A DNA stretch of 64,000 bases, taken from assembly GCF_902459695.1 (NCBI RefSeq), contig NZ_CABPRZ010000003.1, positions 1 through 64,000 of the forward strand. The letters run 5' to 3'. This document shows positions 1 to 6,917 of this stretch, one piece after another (the first letter of the stretch is position 1; each line of letters starts with the position of its first letter). The stretch is from Pandoraea terrae (GTDB lineage Bacteria; Pseudomonadota; Gammaproteobacteria; Burkholderiales; Burkholderiaceae). The position numbers and the translations under genes are program-made. The notes below the pieces were generated by a model. It saw only the letters and a program-made list of their open reading frames with translations. It made no database searches and was not told the DNA's origin.

Positions 1-444
1 CTGGCGGTGGCGCGCGCGCAGCATGCCCTCAAGGAGCTGACCGACAAGCTCACGGAAAAGGGTGTGCAGGTGCGCTACGCGATCCACCCGGTCGCGGGGC
101 GCATGCCGGGTCACATGAACGTGCTGCTGGCCGAGGCCGAAGTGCCGTACGAACAGGTGTACGAGATGGAAGACATCAACAGCGAGTTCGGTCAGGTGGA
201 TGTGGTGCTGGTGCTGGGCGCGAACGACGTGGTGAATCCGGCAGCGAAGAACGATCCGCAATCGCCGATCGCCGGCATGCCGATTCTCGAAGCCTACAAG
301 GCCAAGACGATCATCGTGAACAAGCGCTCGATGGCCGCCGGCTACGCCGGTCTCGACAACGAACTGTTCTATCTCGACAAGACGATGATGGTGTTCGGCG
401 ACGCGAAGAAGGTCGTCGAGGATATGGTCAAGGCCGCGGCTTGA
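1..444 (+). CDS. pntB: NAD(P) transhydrogenase subunit beta, C-terminal part (5' end outside window)
   Basis: This is the NADP(H)-binding domain III of the proton-translocating transhydrogenase beta subunit, which couples hydride transfer between NAD(H) and NADP(H) to the proton gradient at the inner membrane. The reading frame is open from base 1. Recognisable family segments are '[19 protein letters not shown]', '[12 protein letters not shown]' and '[10 protein letters not shown]' with a short 'DAKK' tail that carries the final NADP-binding loop. About 147 codons are present of a protein that is usually about 460-480 residues. No terminator is obvious before the next gene. It is a core gene and marks the ordinary chromosomal backbone left of the AT-richer cassette. 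Confidence 0.95.
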   Translation: MAVARAQHALKELTDKLTEKGVQVRYAIHPVAGRMPGHMNVLLAEAEVPYEQVYEMEDINSEFGQVDVVLVLGANDVVNPAAKNDPQSPIAGMPILEAYKAKTIIVNKRSMAAGYAGLDNELFYLDKTMMVFGDAKKVVEDMVKAAA

Positions 445-556
445 TGTCGGGGCGACGATATGGGTGAACGGTACACCGCGTATTCGGTGGGCATTGCCTG
501 AATGGCAACGCACCCCATCGCTATTTTTTGCGAGCGTAGAGAGTGGAGGAGCACAG

Positions 557-1450
557 ATGACCGATACTGAAAAGCACAGCGACGTTACCATTTTGGGACT
601 GGGTGCGATGGGGAGCGCGTATACGCGCGAATTCCTTAAGGCGGGGAAGCGGGTAACCGTTTGGAATCGCACGTCAAGCAAAGCTGATAGCCTGGTACGC
701 GAAGGTGCACTTTGGGCTCCGAATGTGAAATCGGCAATGGCTGCAAGCCCGCTCACCATCCTTGCCGTCGTCGATCATGATTCGATCCGCGAAATGTTGT
801 CCGATGATGTTTTGGCAGCTTCCACCAACCGTACTCTCATTGACCTGACGACGGGGACGGAAGCCGAGTTCAAGGAGCTTGTCGCCCGCACCAGAGATGC
901 CGGAATGCCGTTTCTTGCAGGTGGTGTGTTGGCCTATCCGAGGTCGGTCGGCAGTGCCGATACGGCAGTTTTTTACTCAGGAGATGCCAACGTATTTGAA
1001 GAAAATAAGCATCTTTTGCGACATATCGGCGGCGCGCAGCACTATGTCAGCTCGGATCCGGCATTGGGTGTAAAGGTTGTGTTGGCGCTCGCTCTCATGG
1101 GTTTTGTGGCAGTAGGTGGATTTTTCGAGGCGGTCGGTTGGGCGGAAACGTGCGGCGTATCCGTGGCGACAATGTCCGAATATGTCCGTACCTCCGGTCT
1201 GCCTTGGATGAATGAATGCATTGCTTACCTGGGCGAACGTATCTCCTCCGGTTCCGATGATGGAGATCAGGCGACGGTCGATGTGTATGTCGACGGCTTC
1301 AAGGCGGCGCTGTCTGATCTGCAAGGGGCGGGCGTCGGCTCACGATCCGTTGGAGCTATCGTTGATTACGTGAAAACAGCCCAGAAGATGGGCCTCGGCT
1401 CAAAAGGCCTCTCTGCGGTGTATGAGGTAGTTCGCAATAATCAGTTATAA
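557..1450 (+). CDS. Imine reductase-like NAD(P)-dependent oxidoreductase (6PGDH superfamily)
   Basis: A 297-residue dehydrogenase with an N-terminal Rossmann fold: 'GLGAMG' at residues 14-19 and 'WNRT' at 36-39, an NADPH-type second loop. The C-terminal helical part, including 'VDGFKAALSDLQ', resembles bacterial imine reductases and beta-hydroxyacid dehydrogenases. Imine reductases reduce cyclic imines to amines with NADPH. The start at 557 is preferred over an upstream in-frame codon because GGAGG lies seven bases before it and the encoded protein then begins shortly before the nucleotide-binding strand. It is followed by a small protein, an NCS1 permease and an EthD-like gene on the same strand, so uptake and reduction of a nitrogen heterocycle is possible, but that is inference. 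Base composition is lower in GC than that of pntB or the downstream catabolic genes. Confidence 0.75.
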   Translation: MTDTEKHSDVTILGLGAMGSAYTREFLKAGKRVTVWNRTSSKADSLVREGALWAPNVKSAMAASPLTILAVVDHDSIREMLSDDVLAASTNRTLIDLTTGTEAEFKELVARTRDAGMPFLAGGVLAYPRSVGSADTAVFYSGDANVFEENKHLLRHIGGAQHYVSSDPALGVKVVLALALMGFVAVGGFFEAVGWAETCGVSVATMSEYVRTSGLPWMNECIAYLGERISSGSDDGDQATVDVYVDGFKAALSDLQGAGVGSRSVGAIVDYVKTAQKMGLGSKGLSAVYEVVRNNQL

Positions 1451-1480
1451 GACCGACTTTCATCATGGGTGTTTGAGTTC

Positions 1481-1747
1481 ATGACACTGGGTCTTGGGGA
1501 GATGATGGCGTATGTCAACGGACATTGTTATGGCAGGTGGATTGTGAACGGTACGCGGCGCTGCGAAGCGCGGCCGGGGGGCGGCGCGCTTGATCAGGAG
1601 TTGGCAGCGCGCCTGAACGAACTGATCAATCAAAGTGGTTCGGAACCGATGCTGTCGCTGTGGCCTGCGGTCCGGGAGATCGCCAGTTGGGTTGTGGGTG
1701 CCACAATAATTGCGATAGTGTCGCTGAATTGGTTTTGTAAAAGCTAG
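1481..1747 (+). CDS. Small hypothetical protein with C-terminal membrane segment
   Basis: An open frame of about 88 codons between the reductase and the permease genes. I do not recognise a family. The last part is hydrophobic ('SWVVGATIIAIVSLNWF') and could form one transmembrane helix; the middle contains 'ALDQELAARLNELINQ', likely helical. The stop lies eight bases before the permease start, which fits an operon and possibly an accessory membrane peptide. The start is uncertain: GTG at 1469, ATG at 1481 and ATG at 1502/1505 are all in frame and none has a well spaced ribosome-binding site. It could also be a chance open frame. Confidence 0.4.
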   Translation: MTLGLGEMMAYVNGHCYGRWIVNGTRRCEARPGGGALDQELAARLNELINQSGSEPMLSLWPAVREIASWVVGATIIAIVSLNWFCKS

Positions 1748-1755
1748 GCCAGCAA

Positions 1756-3222
1756 ATGCCCAGTTCAAACAAAGAGCATGCCGCTTCTGTAACGGGCCGG
1801 TTGCCATCGCTCGAACGCGAAAGAAGTTTTTCTACTTATGCCAGTCTGAGCTTTACGCAGATTTCGCTAGCCGCTGCGATCTGGACTGTTCTGGTTGGCG
1901 GCATGGTGCCAAGCGCCGGAAATACGTTCGTCGCCATCATCGGCTACACCTGTGGAGCAGTTCTCGGCATGGCGCCGGTTTTGCTCGGTTCGGCATTACC
2001 GTCATTCCGTTACGGTGTCGACGTTATCGAAATCAGCAAAGCGGTTCTTGGGGTGCGTGGGTCGGTGCTGACCCTGGCGGGATTTTTGGTGATGTCTCTG
2101 GGGTGGGCCTCAGTGGCATTCGCGATGATGTGCCGGGGAATCGGCCTGATGCCGGTTCATGCGGGGCAAATTGAGGTCGGCGTGGGCGAGCGAAGCGTCG
2201 TCCTCGTTGGCTGCGTCATCCTCCTGCTAATGTTTTTCCTGCTGCGCCGCGGATTCGACACGGTTCAGCGGGTCAATAATATCGTGGGGCCGATCTTCGT
2301 GGTGTTCATCTCAGCCAGCCTGCTGTTGTTGCTGTGGAAATTCGGCTTGCGAAAGCTGTTGCTGACCAACGTCCCGGCCGAGCAGGCTCTGACGCGCGAC
2401 CCCCGCCGTTCATTTATCTATGCGCTCGAGTTTGGCGCGACTTTATCGTTGGCCTGGTATCCGTATTTGGGGGGACTTTATCGGTTGGTGAAGTATCGGC
2501 GGCATACGGTGGGACCGAGCATGATTGGTGGGGTGCTAATAGGAGGGGGATTTGCTGTGATCGTGCCGGCTTTGGCTGCGGTGCAGTTCGGCTCTGCCGA
2601 TCCCACTCTCTGGTTCATCCAACTTGCGGGGCCCGTTGCCGGAAGCGTCGTAGTTTGTATTATCTTGCTACTGAGCATCACTGCCATCAGCATGACGGTC
2701 TATCTTGCAGCCAATGCGGTTCAGCAAATTCACATGCTGGCACGGATACCCTGGACCTGGCTACTATTGTTGATGCTCGTGCCTTTGTCTCTAGCTGTCA
2801 TGAACACCTCGTGGGTCCTTGCTCACGTCATGACCTTTGCAACATTTGGTAGTCTGATATTCATTGGCCTGAGCGGTGTCATGCTGACCGATTTCTGGAT
2901 TCTGCGCCGTCAGTTCATCGCGCCAGAGCATCTATTCGTGGCAGACAGTTCGGGATGCTACTGGTTTTGGGGCGGGGTAAACTGGGTGGCAATTGCTGTC
3001 ATCGCTGTCAGTGCTGCATTTTATCTCTATATATACGATCCCATCACACTGCGAGCAGGAGACGCATTCCAGTTCTTCGGGGCCGCACTTCCTGTCGTGG
3101 CTGCAAGCGGCGCGCTCTACTACGTGTTGGCAAAGTTCATCGTGATCCCATCAGGGCGAGGCGGCTACCGTGCATGTTGGAATAGTTCCGCAGTTGACGG
3201 GGTCGCACAGGTGGGTCTCTGA
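1756..3222 (+). CDS. NCS1-family (purine/cytosine/allantoin-type) permease
   Basis: A 488-residue inner-membrane transporter with about twelve hydrophobic segments. The N-terminus ('LPSLERERSFSTYASLSF') followed by 'ISLAAAIWTVLVGGM' and 'ATLSLAWYPYLGGLYRL' resembles cytosine permease CodB and related NCS1 symporters, which import nucleobases, hydantoins, allantoin or vitamins with H+ or Na+. The length matches the family. It follows the small protein by eight bases and sits downstream of the imine-reductase-like gene, so the two may share a nitrogen-containing substrate. The substrate cannot be told from the sequence. Base composition is AT-richer than the surrounding backbone. Confidence 0.8.
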   Translation: MPSSNKEHAASVTGRLPSLERERSFSTYASLSFTQISLAAAIWTVLVGGMVPSAGNTFVAIIGYTCGAVLGMAPVLLGSALPSFRYGVDVIEISKAVLGVRGSVLTLAGFLVMSLGWASVAFAMMCRGIGLMPVHAGQIEVGVGERSVVLVGCVILLLMFFLLRRGFDTVQRVNNIVGPIFVVFISASLLLLLWKFGLRKLLLTNVPAEQALTRDPRRSFIYALEFGATLSLAWYPYLGGLYRLVKYRRHTVGPSMIGGVLIGGGFAVIVPALAAVQFGSADPTLWFIQLAGPVAGSVVVCIILLLSITAISMTVYLAANAVQQIHMLARIPWTWLLLLMLVPLSLAVMNTSWVLAHVMTFATFGSLIFIGLSGVMLTDFWILRRQFIAPEHLFVADSSGCYWFWGGVNWVAIAVIAVSAAFYLYIYDPITLRAGDAFQFFGAALPVVAASGALYYVLAKFIVIPSGRGGYRACWNSSAVDGVAQVGL

Positions 3223-3290
3223 TCGGTGAATGATGAAAGACATTCATTCTCGCCACAGTATCTCTAGCACATCACTACAAAGGACTAAAT

Positions 3291-3587
3291 ATGGCTACCC
3301 TGATCGTGAGCTACCCGGCAACAGAAGCTGCGACGTTTGATCGGGATTATTACCTTTCGACGCATGTCCCGCTTGTCCGCTCCGCATGGAGTGAGTTTGG
3401 GCTGCAATCGGCCGAGATCCTTTTTCCAGCACCAGGGCCGCAGCCCTTCGCGTGCATGGCGATACTGCGTTTCAGCGATCAGCTCGGGGTCAATGCGGCT
3501 CTCTCCTCTGCCAAAACAGCGGAGGTGATAGGTGACATGTCGAACTTCTCCAATGTTGCGCCGACGATCTTCCGCGCGGATAACTGA
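3291..3587 (+). CDS. EthD family protein
   Basis: A 98-residue protein of the dimeric ferredoxin-fold EthD family. The typical N-terminus is present ('FDRDYYLSTHVPLV'), with the conserved histidine in 'THVPL' and a C-terminal 'FSNVAPTIF'. EthD was first described next to the ethyl tert-butyl ether monooxygenase genes; relatives act as small cyclases or accessory proteins in catabolic and polyketide pathways, and most have no assigned reaction. AAAGGAC precedes the ATG at a good distance. It lies 68 bases after the permease on the same strand and may be the last gene of the imine-reductase/permease unit. Confidence 0.8.
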   Translation: MATLIVSYPATEAATFDRDYYLSTHVPLVRSAWSEFGLQSAEILFPAPGPQPFACMAILRFSDQLGVNAALSSAKTAEVIGDMSNFSNVAPTIFRADN

Positions 3588-3811
3588 CAACTCGCGCCGC
3601 GAGCCGACGATCGTTGGTGCGGCACGACCACCTTCTGCATGCGGCATGGTGCAGGCAGCGGCTTGGGCACGCCTGCCTGCAAAGGTGTCCTATTGCTGCA
3701 ATCCGCCTCCAATAAAATCAGGTGTTTACGTGCGCACGTTGCGGTACGTTATAGGACACGTTCCGCACCTGAATTCCTTTAGAATCAGACGCATGCATAG
3801 ATTGGCGGACT

Positions 3812-3856
3812 AGGTTAATAGCCTATCGGGGGTTCGAATCCCCCCTCTCTCCGCCA
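3812..3856 (+). repeat. 3' fragment of a tRNA-Ser gene, probable attachment-site copy
   Basis: The segment reads as the variable arm (AGGTTAATAGCCT), the T arm with GGTTCGAATC and the 3' acceptor strand of a tRNA-Ser, ending in CTCTCCG and CCA. The 5' half, including D arm and anticodon arm, is absent, so it is not a working tRNA. A second, imperfect copy lies at 4916-4954, with hicAB between the two. Tyrosine recombinases commonly use tRNA 3' ends as attachment sites, and an integrase remnant lies just beyond the second copy. A TAGAAT hexamer at 3780-3785 sits where a tRNA promoter would be, so an internally deleted tRNA gene is an alternative. Confidence 0.75.
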
Positions 3857-3866
3857 GAATTTCACG

Positions 3867-3904
3867 AAAGCCCTTGAATTGAAATAGATTCAAGGGCTTT
3901 TTCG
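3867..3904 (+). terminator. Rho-independent terminator after the tRNA-Ser fragment
   Basis: A perfect 13-bp stem (arms 3867-3879 and 3888-3900) with an 8-base loop is followed by a T-rich run at 3898-3903. It starts ten bases after the CCA end of the tRNA fragment, as expected for a tRNA transcript terminator. Confidence 0.8.
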
Positions 3905-4074
3905 TTTGAGGGCCTGACCTGACCTGCCCCCTTCGATAGGGCCGAGGGGCTTCTAGCAAATCTATGATCATGAGGCTAACCCGGGATCAGGGCACGGCGC
4001 CGCATAATTCAGTGAAGGCCAAAGTAGGCAGGGAACAAGTCGCTGGCAGTAGCGTGGGCGAGCAGCCAGGGTAA

Positions 4075-4410
4075 TCAAGCGCAGGCCGCTTGTTCCAGGG
4101 TCTCCGCTGCCCATTGATTCAAACTTTGTCCGTGTGCTGCTGCGGCGAGTGCTGCAGCGGCGTGCGTTTTCGGGGCAAGCCTGATGACAAATTTTCCCGA
4201 GAAATTCTTGAGAGGTTCGACCCCTCGCCGCGCGCATTCCTCAAGGAAGACCTTCAATGAAAGCTCGCCTTCGCGATGCAAACCCGCAACGTCGGACGCA
4301 TAAAAGTCCGCCCCTCCGTTCAGGCCGATAAACTCACCGCGAAACATCTCAATTTCAGGGTCATACATGATGACAGCTTTGTGGCCGCCGACGACCATCA
4401 CATTGTTCAT
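4075..4410 (-). CDS. hicB: HicB family antitoxin
   Basis: A 111-residue protein with the HicB fold: an N-terminal degraded-RNase-H-like domain ('GHKAVIMYDPEIEMFRGEF', 'GLNGGADFYASDV') and a C-terminal ribbon-helix-helix-like segment ('FVIRLAPKTHAAAALAA' and 'SLNQWAAETL') that binds the operator. HicB neutralises the mRNA interferase HicA and represses its own operon. It overlaps hicA by four bases (ATGA), so the two are translationally coupled, with the toxin gene first. The pair lies between two tRNA-Ser 3'-end copies, in keeping with a stabilising module of a small mobile element. Confidence 0.85.
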   Translation of the reverse strand: MNNVMVVGGHKAVIMYDPEIEMFRGEFIGLNGGADFYASDVAGLHREGELSLKVFLEECARRGVEPLKNFSGKFVIRLAPKTHAAAALAAAAHGQSLNQWAAETLEQAACA

Positions 4411-4661
4411 CGCCTTACTCCATTCTCCTCAAGCCATCCCCGAATCGACGCGACGGCCCCTTTGTCCATGTCAGGTGACGGATGCGGTCGATGCAATACC
4501 TTCACCTGACCAAACAAAAATACAGCGACGCGCGATCCTTCGCGCTCTTCCAGTTCCGCCCCTAGTTCAAGAAATAACGCCCTGGCGTCCGGCCATTTCA
4601 CCCCCGCAGGTGTCGGGCGCGAGAAAATCAATTCCAGCGTCTTCCTGTGTTTGGCTTTCAT
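4407..4661 (-). CDS. hicA: HicA family toxin (mRNA interferase)
   Basis: An 84-residue protein starting 'MKAKHRKTLELIFSRPTP', typical of the longer HicA type with double-stranded-RNA-binding-like fold. The family cleaves mRNA in a translation-independent way. The catalytic His is usually found in a G-S-H motif; here the matching place reads 'EGSRVAVFLFG' and histidines occur later ('LHRPHP'), as in some family members, so activity is not certain. It is first in a two-gene operon with hicB. A 7-bp inverted repeat lies eight bases upstream of the start and is a likely HicB operator. Confidence 0.8.
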   Translation of the reverse strand: MKAKHRKTLELIFSRPTPAGVKWPDARALFLELGAELEEREGSRVAVFLFGQVKVLHRPHPSPDMDKGAVASIRGWLEENGVRR

Positions 4662-4668
4662 AGGCGGA

Positions 4669-4689
4669 TGATACTATTTTTCAGTATCA
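4669..4689 (-). promoter_or_regulatory. Inverted repeat upstream of hicA, likely HicB operator
   Basis: TGATACT (4669-4675) and AGTATCA (4683-4689) form a perfect 7-bp inverted repeat with a 7-base spacer, directly upstream of the hicA start. HicB-type antitoxins bind such palindromes over their own promoter. No experiment supports this here. Confidence 0.5.
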
Positions 4690-5015
4690 AAATCAATCGT
4701 TCAAAGGAGGCGGGAAGTGTAAGCAGGTTTGGTGTCTAAGCGTGAGCGTGGCGTACAGACGAGATCCAGAACTAAGCTGTCCGCACCAGGGCGATACCCT
4801 TGCCGCAGGGCTTCATAAATCAATGACTTAGCCTGTCTCGCCATTCATATCAATCGCCCGCCGAGGAGCCCGTAAGGTGCTGATTTTTCAGATAATGCTC
4901 TGGCTGCACACGGCTGGTTAATAGCCTATCGGGAGTTCGAATCCCCCTCTCTGCGTCACGTTATTTTGCAAGGCTTTGCGGGTAATTGGGGCGGTAGCAC
5001 TGTCCTATTGGGCGC
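4690..5015. other. Intergenic stretch between hicA and the integrase remnant
   Basis: No gene seen. It contains the presumed hicAB promoter at its left edge, an unassigned stretch, and the second tRNA-Ser 3'-end copy at 4916-4954. Confidence 0.5.
4916..4954 (+). repeat. Second, degenerate copy of the tRNA-Ser 3' end (putative att site)
   Basis: GGTTAATAGCCTATCGGG is identical to 3813-3830, after which the T-arm copy continues with one substitution, one missing C and changes in the acceptor part. Together with 3812-3856 it makes a direct repeat of about 40 bases enclosing hicAB, as expected for attL/attR or the scar of repeated integration. Confidence 0.7.
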
Positions 5016-5300
5016 CTACCGCAGAGGCTGCACCACCTCACATTTCCGGCGGTAGACCCGCTTCGTCATCTTCGCATCAGCGTGGGTCATCAGCGCCTGT
5101 GCATGCTCCGGCGTCTCGGCGTCGCCTGCGCATTTCGCGCGCAGGTCGTGCTTGTTGAAGTGCTCCTCGACCTCGGTTTCATTGATCACGCGATTCATGA
5201 ACCCCTGCCACATTGAATCCCAGCCGCCGGCCCGTCACGTTTCCTCGTTGAGGTAGCGCTTCCCGTCCCGGTTGCAGAACAACCAGGATTGGTAGTCGTT
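5016..5300 (-). pseudogene. Tyrosine recombinase (phage-type integrase), C-terminal remnant with in-frame stop
   Basis: Read on the minus strand, the segment gives 'SWLFCNRDGKRYLNEET', then an in-frame TGA at 5235-5237, then 'WDSMWQGFMNRVI' and the C-terminal box 'HDLRAKCAGDAET' with 'MTHADAKMTKRVYRRK'. That is the HxLR...H...Y core of a tyrosine recombinase, usually of 350-400 residues; the N-terminal two thirds cannot be found. The stop and the truncation make it inactive. It lies just past the second tRNA-Ser att copy, so it is probably the decayed integrase of that element. Confidence 0.8.
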
Positions 5301-5473
5301 CAACGGCGTCATCTCAGGCACCAAGCGGCCGCTCGCGATCGGCAGCAGTCCATCCACCTTAACCGGGTGTCCATGAAACCGGCAGCAGCCCAAGCCTTCA
5401 GCGCCTTGTGCACGTTCTGGTGTAACACCACTGGGCTCCGATGCCGTCTCGATCGAAGTACGTATGCGCAGCC

Positions 5474-5983
5474 TCACTCTTCGTCGTCCCGGGTCGTCGC
5501 CTGGGTTGCGTCGTCGAGGCGCTTCATATTGTCAAGAAGCTTGAGCAGGTAGTGCAGCGTGTGCGTGACGTCGTCGATGGAGAAGTCTCCCAGCACCTCT
5601 TCGTAGTATCCATGGATCTTCGGCGTGGCTTGGTGAATCCACAGCTTGCGACCCGACCCGGTCATTGTGACCCGTCGTGAACGGCGATCTCGGCCATCGG
5701 CAGCCGTGGACAGATGTCCGTCGCGCTCCATTCGGCTAACGAGCCCGGACAGGTTTTGTCGGCTCACCATCAGATAACGGGCCAAGTCTCCCACACTCAT
5801 GCCGTGCTCCGCTTCCGGGCGCGAGAGCGCGCCCAGAACCGCCCACTGCTGCGTCGTCAGTCCTTCCGCCTCCACTGCCCGAGTTCCCGTTTTATGCAAC
5901 ATGTTTGCGCATTGATACAGGCGAAAGAACAGTCGATTGGCCAGTTCAAGCTTGACTTCTGTGCCTAATTTCGACGTTGCCAA
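5474..5983 (-). CDS. MarR family transcriptional regulator of the alicyclic-acid cluster
   Basis: A 169-residue winged-helix protein: 'LTTQQWAVLGAL', the recognition region 'DLARYLMVSRQNLSGLVSRMERDGHL' and the wing with 'GRDRRSRRVTMT' are all MarR hallmarks. MarR proteins are usually repressors released by aromatic or acyl-CoA-type ligands. It is transcribed away from the badH/badI/aliA-like genes, and the shared 138-base gap contains overlapping inverted repeats (6035-6060) suited to such a dimer. The start is TTG at 5983, with AGGAGA seven bases upstream. In Rhodopseudomonas, the MarR protein BadR controls related genes; orthology here is not shown. Confidence 0.85.
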   Translation of the reverse strand: MATSKLGTEVKLELANRLFFRLYQCANMLHKTGTRAVEAEGLTTQQWAVLGALSRPEAEHGMSVGDLARYLMVSRQNLSGLVSRMERDGHLSTAADGRDRRSRRVTMTGSGRKLWIHQATPKIHGYYEEVLGDFSIDDVTHTLHYLLKLLDNMKRLDDATQATTRDDEE

Positions 5984-6034
5984 GGGATTCTCCTAATAAA
6001 TTTGTTCTTGTCTTTGACAAATTGCCCTCCTAGT

Positions 6035-6060
6035 ATACGTCAATATATTTACGTATATTG
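6035..6060. promoter_or_regulatory. Overlapping inverted repeats in the marR-badH divergent promoter
   Basis: ATACGT (6035-6040) pairs with ACGTAT (6051-6056), and CAATATA (6041-6047) pairs with TATATTG (6054-6060). The AT-rich palindromes lie about 50-90 bases from both divergent starts and are a likely site for the MarR regulator. A TTGACA at 6014-6019 could be a -35 element for the rightward promoter, but no well spaced -10 is clear. Confidence 0.5.
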
Positions 6061-6121
6061 AATTGCGCGGGCAGCACGTCCGAAAAGCGCAATGGTACCC
6101 CCACAACTGACGGAGAAGACT

Positions 6122-6889
6122 GTGCAAAGACTCGAAGGCAAGACGGTAGTCGTGACTGGTGGCGGCGGTGGCATCGGCGGGGCGACCTGTCGGCGGTTTG
6201 CGGCGGAAGGCGCGCGTGTCGCCGTGCTGGATCTCTCGCTGGAAGCCGCCGAAAAAGTGCGCGACGAGATTCGCGCCTCGGGCGGGGTGGCCGAGGCGAT
6301 CCGCTGCGATATCACAAGCCGCGCCGAGGTGGACGCGGCGGTGGCGAAGACCGAGGGAACACTGGGCCCCGTCGATGTACTGGTGAATAACGCGGGCTGG
6401 GACGTGTTCAAGCCCTTTACCAAGACCGAACCCGCTCAGTGGGACCGGCTGATTGCGATCAACCTGACCGGTGCGCTGCACATGCATCACGCGGTATTGC
6501 CTGGCATGGTGCAGCGCAAGGCCGGCCGGATCATTAACATCGCGTCCGACGCGGCGCGTGTCGGCTCGTCCGGAGAGGCTGTGTACGCAGCGTGCAAGGG
6601 GGGATTGGTATCGTTTTCCAAGACCATTGCCCGCGAGCATGCACGTCACGGCATCACGGTAAATGTCGTTTGCCCCGGCCCGACCGATACGGCGCTCTTC
6701 GCCGAATACAAGGAAGGCGCGGGCAATCCCGAGAAACTGATGGAAGCGTTCCAGCGCTCGATCCCGCTTGGCCGCATCGGCCAGCCCGACGATCTGCCGG
6801 GTGCGATCGTGTTCTTCGCCGGCGGCGACGCCGGCTTCATTACCGGTCAGGTGCTCAGCGTGTCCGGCGGCCTGACCATGGCCGGTTGA
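6122..6889 (+). CDS. badH: 2-hydroxycyclohexanecarboxyl-CoA dehydrogenase (SDR family)
   Basis: A 255-residue short-chain dehydrogenase: 'TGGGGGIGG' at residues 12-20, NNAG at 89-92, Ser142, and YxxxK at Tyr155/Lys159. Sequence and neighbourhood match BadH, which oxidises 2-hydroxycyclohexanecarboxyl-CoA to the 2-keto ester with NAD+ in alicyclic-acid beta-oxidation. The next gene is the ring hydrolase badI, as in Rhodopseudomonas. I chose GTG at 6122, preceded by GGAGAAG and giving the family length, over ATG at 6092. It opens a rightward operon with badI, an acyl-CoA dehydrogenase, aliA, a broken hydratase and another acyl-CoA dehydrogenase. Confidence 0.85.
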   Translation: MQRLEGKTVVVTGGGGGIGGATCRRFAAEGARVAVLDLSLEAAEKVRDEIRASGGVAEAIRCDITSRAEVDAAVAKTEGTLGPVDVLVNNAGWDVFKPFTKTEPAQWDRLIAINLTGALHMHHAVLPGMVQRKAGRIINIASDAARVGSSGEAVYAACKGGLVSFSKTIAREHARHGITVNVVCPGPTDTALFAEYKEGAGNPEKLMEAFQRSIPLGRIGQPDDLPGAIVFFAGGDAGFITGQVLSVSGGLTMAG

Positions 6890-6917
6890 ACCTACTCACA
6901 CTCGCAAGGAGTACACC

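Larger units (their letters stand above)
3588..4074. other. Intergenic stretch with degenerate tRNA-Ser end and inverted repeats
   Basis: No convincing gene is present. It holds a 9-bp inverted repeat GTGTCCTAT (3685-3693) / ATAGGACAC (3751-3759), a promoter-like TAGAAT at 3780-3785, the 3' fragment of a tRNA-Ser gene at 3812-3856 and its terminator at 3867-3904. The rest, up to the hicB stop, shows nothing I can name. Confidence 0.6.

Noticed and set aside
3912-3932. TGACCTGACCTGCCCCC as an IS3-type terminal repeat
   Set aside because: It resembles ends of some IS3 elements, but no transposase or matching inverted copy is nearby.
5301-5477. N-terminal part of the open frame upstream of the integrase remnant
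   Set aside because: Only the last part (from about 5300) reads as integrase; the rest shows no similarity and I do not count it as a separate gene.
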